A stretch of DNA of 64,000 nucleotides from Microterricola gilva (GTDB lineage Bacteria; Actinomycetota; Actinomycetes; Actinomycetales; Microbacteriaceae): contig NZ_SHLC01000001.1 in the NCBI RefSeq assembly GCF_004217495.1, positions 3,596,001-3,660,000 on the forward strand. Reading direction: 5' to 3'. The notes beneath the pieces were generated by a model. The model did not search any database. It saw nothing but the letters and a program-made list of their open reading frames with translations, and had not been told where the DNA came from. Positions 8,394 to 16,549 of this stretch are shown here, one piece after another (the stretch's first letter is position 1; every line of letters begins with the position of its first letter). The position numbers and the translations under genes are program-made.

Positions 8394-8399
8394 GGATAA
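8394..8399 (+). promoter_or_regulatory. -10 GATAAT giving a leaderless response-regulator message
   Basis: GATAAT ends 6 nt before GTG 8406, placing the predicted transcript start at or next to the start codon. No Shine-Dalgarno sequence is present, so leaderless translation is inferred. Confidence 0.5.
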
Positions 8400-8405
8400 T
8401 GAACC

Positions 8406-9188
8406 GTGGACGAAGCTGACAGCTCTTCCCGCCCGACGACGGCCACGGCTCGTCGCCGCGCGGTTCTGGCGCGCCTGCCGCGCCTGTATCGGCCGGACGG
8501 CAGCGCGATCCGCGTGCTCCTCGTCGACGATGAACCAGGGCTCACCAGCCTCGTCAGCCTCGCCCTCAGCTACGAGGGCTGGATCGTCGACATCGCGCAG
8601 AACGGCAGCGAGGCGCTGGCGCATTACCGGGCAAGCACGCCGGATGTCGTTGTGCTCGACATCATGCTTCCAGACACCGACGGCCTCGAGGTGCTCCGCC
8701 GCATCCGTGAGATCGGCAACGGCACACCGACGCTGTTCCTCACGGCCAGGGACTCCATCGACGACCGCATCGTCGGCCTCACGGCCGGCGGCGACGACTA
8801 CATGACGAAGCCGTTCAGCCTGGAGGAGTTGGTCGCCCGCCTGCGCGGCCTGCTGCGCCGCGCATCGGAGACGATCTCCGACGACGACTCCCTGCTGGTC
8901 GTCGGCGGCCTCACCCTCGATGAGCGCAGTTACGAGGTCAAGCGCGACGGAGCGGCGATTGTGCTCACCACGACGGAGTTCGAGCTGCTCCGCTACTTCA
9001 TGCGCAACCCGCGGCGCGCCCTCACCCGCGCACAGATCCTGGACAACGTCTGGAACTACGACTTCGCGGGCCGCGCCAGCATCGTCGACCTCTACGTGTC
9101 GTACCTGCGCAAGAAGCTCGACTCCGGGCGCCCCGCCATGCTGCACACCGTCCGCGGTGTCGGCTACCTGTTACGGCCGGGCGAATGA
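8406..9188 (+). CDS. OmpR/PhoB-family response regulator
   Basis: 260-aa response regulator. An unusual Arg/Ser-rich 35-residue N-terminal extension precedes the receiver domain (VLLVDDEPG acidic pocket, phospho-acceptor D85 in VVLDIMLPD, switch Thr in LFLTARD, Lys in MTKPF). A winged-helix DNA-binding domain follows (TTTEFELLRYFMRNP, then VDLYVSYLRKKLD and TVRGVGYLLRPGE). The stop codon overlaps the ATG of the histidine kinase by 4 nt, a translationally coupled two-component operon of the MprA/TcrA type. Target genes are unknown. Confidence 0.93.
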   Translation: MDEADSSSRPTTATARRRAVLARLPRLYRPDGSAIRVLLVDDEPGLTSLVSLALSYEGWIVDIAQNGSEALAHYRASTPDVVVLDIMLPDTDGLEVLRRIREIGNGTPTLFLTARDSIDDRIVGLTAGGDDYMTKPFSLEELVARLRGLLRRASETISDDDSLLVVGGLTLDERSYEVKRDGAAIVLTTTEFELLRYFMRNPRRALTRAQILDNVWNYDFAGRASIVDLYVSYLRKKLDSGRPAMLHTVRGVGYLLRPGE

Positions 9189-10693
9189 GCGGGCGCGGGC
9201 GCGGCGCGGGATGGTCGCTTCGGGCGCAGCTCGTCGCGGGCACAGCCGCCATCCTCGGCGTCGCGCTGCTGGCCGTGATCATCGTCGGTGGGATGTCCCT
9301 GAACTCCACGGTCACGGCCGTCGTCGACGGGCAACTCACGGCATCGTTCTCGGCCTTCGAGCACTCCGTCGACAAGTACCGGAGCAAGAGCCCCAGGAAT
9401 CCTGAACTGGTGACTGCGCAGGCGCAGGCCAAGGGCTTCGTCAAGCCGCTCACCGAGTTCTCCGGGCAGGCAACCGGCACCGTGATCGCGATCGTGCAGA
9501 ACGGCGACGTCATCGACGCCGCGAAATTCTCAGATGGCGACAGCGCAACGCTGTCCGGCGCCGCAGAGCAGGCGGTGGCGGATGTCGCGGCGGAGGGTGC
9601 TGGAACAAGCGAGCGCGACCTCGGCGAGCTCGGCCGCTATCGGATCGATGTGCAGCCGAAGGAGGAGGGCGAGTACCTCGTCACGGCGATACCGCTCACC
9701 ATCACCGACGCGGCCGAGGCGCGACAGACGAGCGTGAACCTGGTCGTCGCGCTGCTCGCGCTCGCCGTCGCCGTCATCAGCGCGGCCATCCTGGCCAAGC
9801 TCCTGTTCCGATCGATGGAGCGCGTTGTCGATGTCGCGGAGACGGTGATCCAGACGCCGCTCGACTCCGGCGACAGCGGCATCGCGGTGCGCGTGGACAG
9901 CGCGGACGCCGACCCCCGCACCGACATCGGCAAGCTCGGCGAGGCGATGAACCGGCTGCTCGAACACGTGGATTCCGCGCTGGCCGCGCGCTCAGCGGCC
10001 GACCGGCGCATGCGACAGTTCGTGACCGACGCCAGCCACGAGCTCCGCACGCCACTCGCCGTCATCCAGGGCTACGCCGAACTCACCCGGCAGGAGAGCG
10101 AGGTGTTGCCGGAGACCACGGAGTACGCGCTGGCGCGCATCGAGTCAGAGGCGAAGCGGATGGGCTCGCTCGTGAGCGAGCTGTTGCTGCTCGCCCGCCT
10201 CGACGAGGGGCACGATCTGCAGCTCGAGGAGATCGACCTCGCCGAGCTGGTCGACACGGCCGTCGCCGACGCGCGGGCGAGCAACCCGGACCACGACTGG
10301 CGGAGCGAGGTGCCCGACGAGCCCGTCCTGGTGCGCGGCGACCGCGAACGGTTGCACCAACTCGTCGTCAACCTGCTCTCGAACGCCGCGCTGCACACGC
10401 CGCGGGGAACGACGGTCGCGGCGCGGATCAGCGCCGACGGCGCGCGCGGCGACCGTGTGACGCTGACCGTCTCCGACACCGGCCCCGGCATCGACGACGC
10501 CCTGGTGCCCGTGCTGTTCGAGCGCTTCGTGCGCGCCGACGCGGCCAGGAACCGTGAGTCCGGGGGAACCGGGTTGGGCCTGGCGATCGCGCATGCCATC
10601 GTCGAGGCGCACGGGGGGACGATCTCCGTGACGTCGAGCAGGGCCGGCGCGGTGTTCTCGGTGCTCCTGCCCGGCACGCCTTTGCCGAGCTAG
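9185..10693 (+). CDS. HAMP-HisKA-HATPase sensor histidine kinase
   Basis: 502-aa membrane kinase, partner of the overlapping response regulator. TM1 lies about residues 14-35. An extracytoplasmic sensor loop of about 145 residues contains no Cys. TM2 (LVVALLALAVAVISAAILAK) is followed by a HAMP linker. The dimerisation domain has the phospho-acceptor H285 in DASHELRTPL. The ATP lid has an N box (LVVNLLSNAALHT), the G1 motif DTGPGIDD and G2 GGTGLGLAIAHAIV. The sensor loop may detect envelope stress, as in MprB-like kinases, but the stimulus cannot be read from sequence. Confidence 0.93.
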   Translation: MSGRGRGAGWSLRAQLVAGTAAILGVALLAVIIVGGMSLNSTVTAVVDGQLTASFSAFEHSVDKYRSKSPRNPELVTAQAQAKGFVKPLTEFSGQATGTVIAIVQNGDVIDAAKFSDGDSATLSGAAEQAVADVAAEGAGTSERDLGELGRYRIDVQPKEEGEYLVTAIPLTITDAAEARQTSVNLVVALLALAVAVISAAILAKLLFRSMERVVDVAETVIQTPLDSGDSGIAVRVDSADADPRTDIGKLGEAMNRLLEHVDSALAARSAADRRMRQFVTDASHELRTPLAVIQGYAELTRQESEVLPETTEYALARIESEAKRMGSLVSELLLLARLDEGHDLQLEEIDLAELVDTAVADARASNPDHDWRSEVPDEPVLVRGDRERLHQLVVNLLSNAALHTPRGTTVAARISADGARGDRVTLTVSDTGPGIDDALVPVLFERFVRADAARNRESGGTGLGLAIAHAIVEAHGGTISVTSSRAGAVFSVLLPGTPLPS

Positions 10694-10730
10694 ACGGCGA
10701 CGGCGCACCAGGCGGGTGCCGGCGACTCGA

Positions 10731-11081
10731 CTACTTGCCTGCGGAGTTCTTCCCGGCGGAGACGCCGATGGCGAAGGCCAGCACCGCGGCGACCGCAACG
10801 ACGACGCCAGGGCGGTCACGCAGCTGCCTGCGGAGGAAACCGGCCGGGTCGTCGAACACCTCGTTGCCGCGCGCGTCCGCGAAGGTCTTCTTCACCTGCT
10901 TGACGGCATCGCCCGTCGCACTCGAGACGGCGTCGGCGACCTTCTCCGCCTTGTCCGAAGCGTCATCGACGACGTCCGAGATCTTGTCGGACGCCTTGTC
11001 GGCGAAATCTTTGGCCTTGTCGGAGGCCGTGTCGGCGAGGTGTGCGGCCTTGTCGGTGAACTCATCGCTTGGCGAACTCAT
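10731..11081 (-). CDS. Coiled-coil (LEA-like) protein with C-terminal membrane anchor
   Basis: 116-aa protein. Residues 1-65 are a charged amphipathic helix built from imperfect 11-residue repeats (DKAKDFADKAS, DKISDVVDDAS, DKAEKVADAVS). Such repeats are typical of LEA/YtxH-like stress proteins. Residues about 94-112 are a single TM helix ending in the short tail GKNSAGK. AAGGAG lies 5 nt before ATG 11081. Probably a tail-anchored, stress-protective or envelope-tethering protein; no enzymatic motif is present. Confidence 0.75.
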   Translation of the reverse strand: MSSPSDEFTDKAAHLADTASDKAKDFADKASDKISDVVDDASDKAEKVADAVSSATGDAVKQVKKTFADARGNEVFDDPAGFLRRQLRDRPGVVVAVAAVLAFAIGVSAGKNSAGK

Positions 11082-11204
11082 GGTTGCTCCTTGTGCGCTC
11101 CCCGCCCGCGCCGGGCGGCGGGGCATCTCATTACGCTAACCCCGTTCGCCGGATAACGGGAGGGCTTGCGCTCGAAGCGCACAGACGGAAACGGGCGGCT
11201 TGAG

Positions 11205-11312
11205 TCAGCCGCGCGGAACGAGATCCAGCTCGTGAAACGACTCAACCTCCGGAACCCAGCGCGTCTGCACGAAGGCGACGTGTGCGGGGTGGGCGTTGTA
11301 CGCCGCGACGGG
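11205..11312 (-). pseudogene. Remnant of a Dabb (stress-responsive A/B barrel) domain gene
   Basis: The minus strand reads PVAAYNAHPAHVAFVQTR, then WVPEVESFHELDLVPRG and a stop. This looks like the last third of a Dabb-family protein, where the AYxxHPxH motif before the final strand is characteristic. The frame is closed by TAA at 11313-11315, with no start codon and no upstream homology before the glycerate kinase stop 8 nt further on. The first two thirds of the gene are therefore gone. The rest of the 11082-11323 stretch holds the promoter of the coiled-coil gene and nothing else I can identify. Confidence 0.55.
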
Positions 11313-11323
11313 TTAAGTCGACG

Positions 11324-12466
11324 CTACCCCGTCACCGTGTCTGCGAGTCGTGCCCCCGCCGCGCGCAACCAGCGTTCCGGCTCGGCCAGCGCGGCCGCAG
11401 ACGAGCCGGCCAGTTCGCTCAGCGAGACGGCGGCGGCGAAGTCGGTGCTCTGCACCTCGATCGCGCCGGCCACGAGCATGGCGCTGGCGCCGGATCCCGC
11501 GGCGAGCCCCGCGACGTGGGCGGGCACCTTGCCTGCCGCGGACTGGCTGTCGAAGCGCCCCTCGCCGGTGATCACCACGGCGGCCGTGGCGACGGCATCC
11601 GCGAGTCCCATCGCTGCGCCGATTGCCGCGGCCCCGGGCGTGAGCCGGGCTCCCCAGTGCAGCAGGCCGAAGCCGGTGCCTCCTGCGGCCCCGGCGCCGG
11701 GGGTGTCTGCCTCTCCCGGCAGCAGGCGCGCGAGGCGGCGCAGGCCGGACTCGATGCCGTCCACCTGGTCGGGGTTCGCGCCCTTCTGCGGGCCGAACAC
11801 CGCCGCGGCGCCGCTCGGGCCGAGCAGCGGATTGCCCACATCGGAGAGGATCTGCGCTCCGCCGTCCGGCACCGAGCGCATGCCGTCAAGGCGCACGCGC
11901 GCGAGCTGGCCCAGGCCGCGGTTGCCGAGCCGGATGGGGCGACCGGCGGCATCGAGGAACTGCGCGCCGAGTGCGGCAAGCGCCCCGACCCCGCCGTCGC
12001 TCGACGCGCTGCCGCCGATGGCCAGCAGCAGGCGGTGCACGCCGTGGTCGAGCGCGGCGGCGATGGCCTGCCCGAAGCCGAGCGTGTGCGCGTCGAGCGG
12101 CAGCAGCGGGTCGAGCAGGGTGATGCCGCTCGTGTTGGCGAGCTCGACCACAGCCGTTTCGCCCTCCCCGGCCGCGCCGGGCAGCAGAAGCCACGAGGCG
12201 TCGACCGACCGGTTGTCCGGGCCCTGAACGGTGATGGGCATGCGGACGCTGCCGGCGACCGCCGTCTCGAAGGCGTCGAGCGTGCCCTCCCCGCCGTCGG
12301 CCATCGGAAACAGCAGCAGCTCGTCGTCCGGGCGTACAGAGCGCCATCCGTCCGCGAGGGCGCGTGCCGCGTCGCGCGCGCTCGCCGTTCCCTTGAAGGA
12401 GTCGGGCGCGAAGACGACACGCAACGGTGCACCGTGCTGGGCTGCGCTCGCCGGTGTCGCGCTCAC
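11324..12466 (-). CDS. glxK: Glycerate kinase (GlxK/GarK family)
   Basis: 380-aa glycerate kinase, which phosphorylates D-glycerate with ATP in the glyoxylate/allantoin and sugar-acid routes. Family motifs are VVFAPDSFKGTASA at the N-terminus, PMADGGEGTLDAF, LLAIGGSASSDGGVGAL, QKGANPDQV and VITGEGRFDSQSAAGK. Length matches the approximately 380-aa GlxK class. GTG 12466 is chosen because it overlaps the stop of the upstream thioesterase gene by 4 nt (GTGA), implying coupling. Its product would drain glycerate made from sugar acids, possibly relevant to the dehydratases at 47 and 63 kb, though nothing links them directly. Confidence 0.93.
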   Translation of the reverse strand: MSATPASAAQHGAPLRVVFAPDSFKGTASARDAARALADGWRSVRPDDELLLFPMADGGEGTLDAFETAVAGSVRMPITVQGPDNRSVDASWLLLPGAAGEGETAVVELANTSGITLLDPLLPLDAHTLGFGQAIAAALDHGVHRLLLAIGGSASSDGGVGALAALGAQFLDAAGRPIRLGNRGLGQLARVRLDGMRSVPDGGAQILSDVGNPLLGPSGAAAVFGPQKGANPDQVDGIESGLRRLARLLPGEADTPGAGAAGGTGFGLLHWGARLTPGAAAIGAAMGLADAVATAAVVITGEGRFDSQSAAGKVPAHVAGLAAGSGASAMLVAGAIEVQSTDFAAAVSLSELAGSSAAALAEPERWLRAAGARLADTVTG

Positions 12467-13278
12467 GACTGAGGCGGTGTGAGCGGTCGCACCGTGAGCA
12501 TCTGATGCGCATGCCCGATCGGCCCGCTGAGATCGTGCAGCACCGAGCTGGTGATGCCCTGCCCGCTCGGGCCGAACACGACCGTCGTGTCGAGGCCGAC
12601 CCAGCGGCCCGCGGGCTGGCGGTGCAGGTGGATCGTCAGGTCGACGTTCGGGTACATCCACTCGGAGGGCGGCTGCCTGGTGGCGATGCCATTGGCGAGG
12701 TCGACGAGGGTGACGTAGCCGGCGAGCGGGCTCACCGCTTCGCCGGCGACCAGCTCGACGTCCGTGGTGATCCAGGCCGTCGTTCGGCCGGTCTGCGGGG
12801 TGCCGACCGGCCGGATGTCGACGGAGTCGACGACCCCGCCCGCCGGCCAGACCGAGCTCAGCGGCCAGCTGTCGAGGTTGTCCGGGGCGGGCAGCGGGGC
12901 GTCGCCGCCGCCGGCGACGGCGCTCGTGTCCAGCGTGGCGAGCAGCCAGGCGCGGGCACGGATGACGGGGCGCCCGCCGATCGAGAGCGTCGCCTCGAGC
13001 AGCTCGATGGTGCGGCCGGGGCGGAGCACGGCGACGGCGACCTCGCAGACGTCATTGGCGAGCCGGCCGAGAATATCGAAGCTGATCCGGGACAGAGCCA
13101 GGCCGGCATCCGCGTGACCCGCGCGATGCCGGTCGATGGCGTGCACGATCAGGCCGCCGAGTGGGCTGAAATGCAGCTCGTCCGGATCCCAGGCGCCGCC
13201 GCTGTGCGCCGTCGGCCGATAGCGGTGCTCGTCGATCCGCTCGAAAAAGCTGCCGGACTCCGACTCGATCGTGCCCAC
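12463..13278 (-). CDS. Acyl-CoA thioesterase family protein (double hot-dog, TesB-like)
   Basis: 271-aa thioesterase-family protein. The N-terminal hot-dog carries HFSPLGGLIVHAIDRH, then SFDILGRLANDVCEVAVAVLR. The C-terminal half carries VSPLAGYVTLVDLANGIAT and MYPNVDLTIHLHRQPAGRWV, then GLDTTVVFGPSGQGIT. Such proteins hydrolyse acyl-CoA thioesters; the acyl chain is not predictable. GTG 13278 has GGGAG 6 nt upstream, whereas the longer in-frame start does not. It heads a two-gene operon with the glycerate kinase (4-nt overlap). Confidence 0.85.
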   Translation of the reverse strand: MGTIESESGSFFERIDEHRYRPTAHSGGAWDPDELHFSPLGGLIVHAIDRHRAGHADAGLALSRISFDILGRLANDVCEVAVAVLRPGRTIELLEATLSIGGRPVIRARAWLLATLDTSAVAGGGDAPLPAPDNLDSWPLSSVWPAGGVVDSVDIRPVGTPQTGRTTAWITTDVELVAGEAVSPLAGYVTLVDLANGIATRQPPSEWMYPNVDLTIHLHRQPAGRWVGLDTTVVFGPSGQGITSSVLHDLSGPIGHAHQMLTVRPLTPPQS

Positions 13279-13362
13279 GTGGTTCTCCCGCCATGCATTG
13301 TGGGAAAGTGCGCCGGCACCGCTGCCGGCTCCCCTGAGCAGCATAGTTCGGGGCGGATCGCC

Positions 13363-13626
13363 CTACTCGTAGATGTGCTCGAGGACCCAGCCGTCTCCCG
13401 CCCGGCGGACGTCGAAAACACGATTGACACCGTTCAGATCCGCCGCCTGGAAGCGCCAGCCGACTCGCAGCACGGGAGCGTGGGTGATCATCGGCGGCAG
13501 CGGGTCCACCTCGCGCAGGAGCTCGGTCGGGCGATCGGTGACCCGCCACCGCTGCCCGCGCCAGACCATGCGAGCTGGCACGCCGGCTTCGAGCCAGAGC
13601 GTCACGGTGTCGGCGGCGGTGAGCAT
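13363..13626 (-). CDS. DUF6504-like small protein under an SOS box
   Basis: 87-aa protein. The pattern VWRGQRWRVTDRPTELL ... VGWRFQA ... GVNRVFDVRRAGDGWVLEHIYE resembles the DUF6504 proteins found with the ImuA'/ImuB/DnaE2 mutasome in actinobacteria. A perfect LexA palindrome stands 28 nt upstream of ATG 13626, so the gene should be induced by DNA damage. GAGAGAGG precedes the start. No imuA, imuB, dnaE2 or lexA is in the window, so it is a detached member of the regulon. Biochemical function is unknown. Confidence 0.7.
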   Translation of the reverse strand: MLTAADTVTLWLEAGVPARMVWRGQRWRVTDRPTELLREVDPLPPMITHAPVLRVGWRFQAADLNGVNRVFDVRRAGDGWVLEHIYE

Positions 13627-13654
13627 GATCGGGCCTCTCTCCACGATGTGAAAT

Positions 13655-13670
13655 TCGAACGAATGTTCGA
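13655..13670. promoter_or_regulatory. LexA (SOS) box
   Basis: TCGAAC-GAAT-GTTCGA is a perfect match to the mycobacterial/actinobacterial LexA consensus TCGAAC-N4-GTTCGA. It lies between a -10-like TATGCT (minus strand, 13685-13680) and the start codon at 13626, so bound LexA would block initiation. Confidence 0.85.
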
Positions 13671-13738
13671 CGGTTAACGAGCATACGCCGCCGGGGCGGA
13701 GAGTCAAGACCATCGCGCGGCGTCGCGATCAGTCGCGC

Positions 13739-15397
13739 CTAGCGTCGCGCGTTGCCCCCGTTGCGGAGCGCCAGGAACTGGTGCACGAAGGCGATGGCCA
13801 TCCCGCCCTCGCCGACACCGGCCGCCACGCGCTTGACCGAACCCGATCGCACGTCTCCGGCCGCGAAGATGCCCGGCTCCGTGGTTTCGAGCGCGAACGG
13901 GTCGCGGTCCTGCTGCCAGCCACCGGCCTCCCTGGCTTGGGTCCCTGTGAGCACGTAGCCGTTCGCGTCCCGCGCGAGCGTCGTAGGCAGCCATGCCGTC
14001 ACGGCATCGGCGCCGATCATCACGAAGAGCACACCGGCCGGGTGGTGCGTCACCGTGCCGGTCTCCTTGTCGAGGACCTCGATGGACTCGAGGTGCTCCC
14101 CGCCGTGCACGGCGACGACCTCGGAGCGCGGCACGACGGTGATGCCGGGGTTCGAGGCGATCTGCTCGATGAGGTACTGCGACATGCTCGCCCCGAGCGA
14201 TTCTCCCCGCACGACCATGGTCACCGAGCGAGAGTGGCGCGAGAAGAAGACGGCAGCCTGGCCGGCCGAGTTCCCCGCTCCGATGATGAAGACGTCAGCG
14301 CCATGGGCGAGACCGGAGTCGCTGCGTGCGGCTCCGTAGTAGACGCCGTTGCCGACGAAGCGGTCGATCGCTTCGACCCGGAGCTGACGCCACTCCACTC
14401 CGGAGGCCAGGATCACCGCGGAGGCGGCGAGTGCGGTTCCGCCGTCGAGGGTGAGCGTGCCGGCATCCGCATCGATCGCCTCGACGGCCCGCGTCACGAC
14501 GATCTCCGCGCCGAGGCGGCGCGCCTGGCGCAGCGCCTTGCCGGCCAGTTCATCGCCGGAGACGCCGAAGGGGAAGCCGGTGTAGTTCTCGATGCGTGTC
14601 GACGTGCCCGCCTGGCCGCCTGGGGCGAATCGTTCGACGACGAGCGTGCGCAGGCCTTCGGCCGCGCCGTTGACCGCCGCGGTCAGGCCGGTAGGCCCGC
14701 CGCCGATGATCACGAGGTCGTAGTCGCCCCGCTCTGGCTCCAGCTGCAGCCCGCCTGCGCCGGCGACCTCGCGAACGCTCGGCGCGATGAGGCGGGTGCC
14801 GTCGGCGAGCTCGACAACGGGCAGCTGATCGCCGAGTGGAACAGGGGGAGCGGCCTGCGCGGAGCCGCCGGTGTCGACGGCCGCGAAGGGGATGCGGTTG
14901 CGGTGCAGGAAGGTGCAGATCTCGTGCATCTGCTGGTCCTGTTGGCGACCGAACACGGTCATGTCCGGGCGTCGGGTCTCGGCGGCGAGTTCTTTGAGAC
15001 CCTCGACATTCCGCATGGCCGCGGCTCCGACGCTTGCAGCCACCTGCGGGGCCATCGCGGCGAGGGCGAAGAAGGTCTCCACGTCCAGCCGGAGGATCCG
15101 CGAGGCCACGAGGGCGCCGAAGCTGGCCGGCAGCTTCGTGCTCAGCATCATCGGCACCTCGCCGTAGAGCTGGCCCGGATGCCGTTTGGCGATCCTCCGC
15201 TCGACCCCGTTGATCTCCTTCGTCAGCTCGAGCAGCCCGCTGACGACAACGAAGAGGGCGCGTTCGTCGCCCTCGTGGGCGGCGAACTCTCCCGGGAGCA
15301 GGCGGATGTCCTCGACCGCGTCTGCCACGAAGCGGAGCTCGGTGGCGCCGAGATCGGAGAACAACGGGATGGCGACCAGCTCATCGGCTGCGATCAT
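13739..15397 (-). CDS. cNMP-binding-domain FAD-dependent oxidoreductase (thioredoxin-reductase fold, no CxxC)
   Basis: 552-aa flavoprotein in three parts: an N-terminal cyclic-nucleotide-binding (CRP-like) domain to about residue 125 (PLFSDLGATELRFVADAVED ... GELYGEVPMML-type fold), a short thioredoxin/glutaredoxin-like middle segment, and a C-terminal thioredoxin-reductase-like module. FAD binds at DLVIIGGGPTGLTAAVNG and NAD(P) at FIIGAGNSAGQAAVFFSR; FAAGDVRSGSVKRVA is the closing FAD motif. The redox CxxC of true thioredoxin reductase is replaced by YYGAARSD, so disulfide reduction by the usual route is excluded. ATG 15397 has GAGGAG 6 nt upstream; ATG 15424 does not. Confidence 0.88.
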   Translation of the reverse strand: MIAADELVAIPLFSDLGATELRFVADAVEDIRLLPGEFAAHEGDERALFVVVSGLLELTKEINGVERRIAKRHPGQLYGEVPMMLSTKLPASFGALVASRILRLDVETFFALAAMAPQVAASVGAAAMRNVEGLKELAAETRRPDMTVFGRQQDQQMHEICTFLHRNRIPFAAVDTGGSAQAAPPVPLGDQLPVVELADGTRLIAPSVREVAGAGGLQLEPERGDYDLVIIGGGPTGLTAAVNGAAEGLRTLVVERFAPGGQAGTSTRIENYTGFPFGVSGDELAGKALRQARRLGAEIVVTRAVEAIDADAGTLTLDGGTALAASAVILASGVEWRQLRVEAIDRFVGNGVYYGAARSDSGLAHGADVFIIGAGNSAGQAAVFFSRHSRSVTMVVRGESLGASMSQYLIEQIASNPGITVVPRSEVVAVHGGEHLESIEVLDKETGTVTHHPAGVLFVMIGADAVTAWLPTTLARDANGYVLTGTQAREAGGWQQDRDPFALETTEPGIFAAGDVRSGSVKRVAAGVGEGGMAIAFVHQFLALRNGGNARR

Positions 15398-15552
15398 TGG
15401 GATCTCCTCGTCGCTGAGTGACATCGTGTTGCGCAGGCCAGCGTAGCGCCGCGGGCGCGTGACGGCCATGGGCTCGGAGCGGACACAGGGCCCGTGCCGA
15501 GTGGCCGACGATCGTTACTCCGCCGCCGGGCTGACGCTGAGGGTGGTGGCGC

Positions 15553-16416
15553 TCAGCTGGTGGGGGAGTCGACGGCATCCGCCGCCCAGCTGCGCAGCAG
15601 ATCGAGGGCATCGGCCGAGGGCGTACCGGGCTCGGCGAGGTAGGTGACGAGGCGCAGGCCGTGCGCCGACGGCACCTCGAGCGTCTCGTAGCCGACGGTG
15701 ATGTCGCCGACGACGGGGTGGTGTATGCGTTTGCTGCCCGCGGTGTGCGTGCGCACCGTGTGCCCGCCCCACCAGGTGCGGAACTCGGGGCTGCGGGTGG
15801 CGAGTTCGCCGACCAGGGTCATGAGCGCCCTGTCGCTGGGGTCGTGGCCGGCGAGCAGTCGCAGGCTCGACACGGTTCCGCGCGCGCTGTCCTCCCAGTC
15901 GGGGTAGAAGCTGCGCGACCGCTCGTCGAGGAAGAGGTAGCGGGCGTGGTTGAGCGGCGCGGCGTCCGCGGGAAAGAGATCCGGGAACAGTGCGCGGCCG
16001 AGCGCATTCGACGCGACGGGGGTGGAGACCCTGTTCATGGCGATCGCGGGCACATCGCGCATCGTGTCGAGCAGCTGCGCGAGGCGCGGCGACACCTTCG
16101 GCTCCGGCTTGGCCCTGAGCTCACGCCGTGGCCCGGTTGCGGCCCTGGACAGGTCGAAGAGGTGCGCGCTCTCCGCCTCGGTCAGCTGCAGCGCCCGCAC
16201 CAGGGCGAACAGCACGCTGTCGGAGACGCCGCCGAGATCGCCGCGTTCCATCCGCGTGTAGTAGGCGGTGCTGACCCCGGCGAGCTGGGCGACTTCCTCG
16301 CGGCGGAGCCCAGGCACGCGGCGTTCCCCGCCGAAAGAGGTCAGCCCGGCCTGCTCGGGGCTGAGGCGAGCCCGCAGTGCAGTGAGGAACTGCCGGGTGT
16401 CGCTGCGGGTGTCCAT
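15553..16416 (-). CDS. XRE-type regulator with MmyB-like ligand domain
   Basis: 287-aa transcriptional regulator. An N-terminal helix-turn-helix of the XRE class (VPGLRREEVAQLAGVSTAYY, then TRMERGDLGGVSDSVL) is followed by an MmyB-like PAS ligand-binding domain (PAIAMNRVSTPVASNALGRALF, WGGHTVRTHTAGSKRIHHPV, LVTYLAEPGTPSADALDLL). This architecture is typical of actinobacterial regulators transcribed away from a short-chain or aldo/keto reductase that they control. Here the aldo/keto reductase gene starts 134 bp away on the opposite strand and a long inverted repeat fills the gap. The ligand may be a fatty acid or reductase substrate, by analogy only. Confidence 0.9.
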   Translation of the reverse strand: MDTRSDTRQFLTALRARLSPEQAGLTSFGGERRVPGLRREEVAQLAGVSTAYYTRMERGDLGGVSDSVLFALVRALQLTEAESAHLFDLSRAATGPRRELRAKPEPKVSPRLAQLLDTMRDVPAIAMNRVSTPVASNALGRALFPDLFPADAAPLNHARYLFLDERSRSFYPDWEDSARGTVSSLRLLAGHDPSDRALMTLVGELATRSPEFRTWWGGHTVRTHTAGSKRIHHPVVGDITVGYETLEVPSAHGLRLVTYLAEPGTPSADALDLLRSWAADAVDSPTS

Positions 16417-16450
16417 ATGGCGACGTTAGCCGAGCGGGTGCCGGCCGTGG

Positions 16451-16515
16451 GAGTCACTGGCGTTCGCCCCCACGTGGCGCGGCGGCATCCGCTTGGGGGT
16501 GAATGCCAGTGACTC
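16451..16515. promoter_or_regulatory. 22-bp inverted-repeat operator in the regulator/AKR divergent promoter
   Basis: Arms 16451-16472 and 16494-16515 match at 20 of 22 positions (core AGTCACTGGC / GCCAGTGACT) and are separated by 21 nt. Placement between the MmyB-like regulator (start 16416) and the aldo/keto reductase (start 16550) suggests two operator copies facing outward, one for each gene. Confidence 0.7.
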
Positions 16516-16549
16516 TCAGCTGCACGTGCTCTCCGCCTAGCGTGGAGAC

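Noticed and set aside
13739-15397. Thioredoxin reductase (trxB)
   Set aside because: The CxxC active site is missing, so the symbol would mislead.
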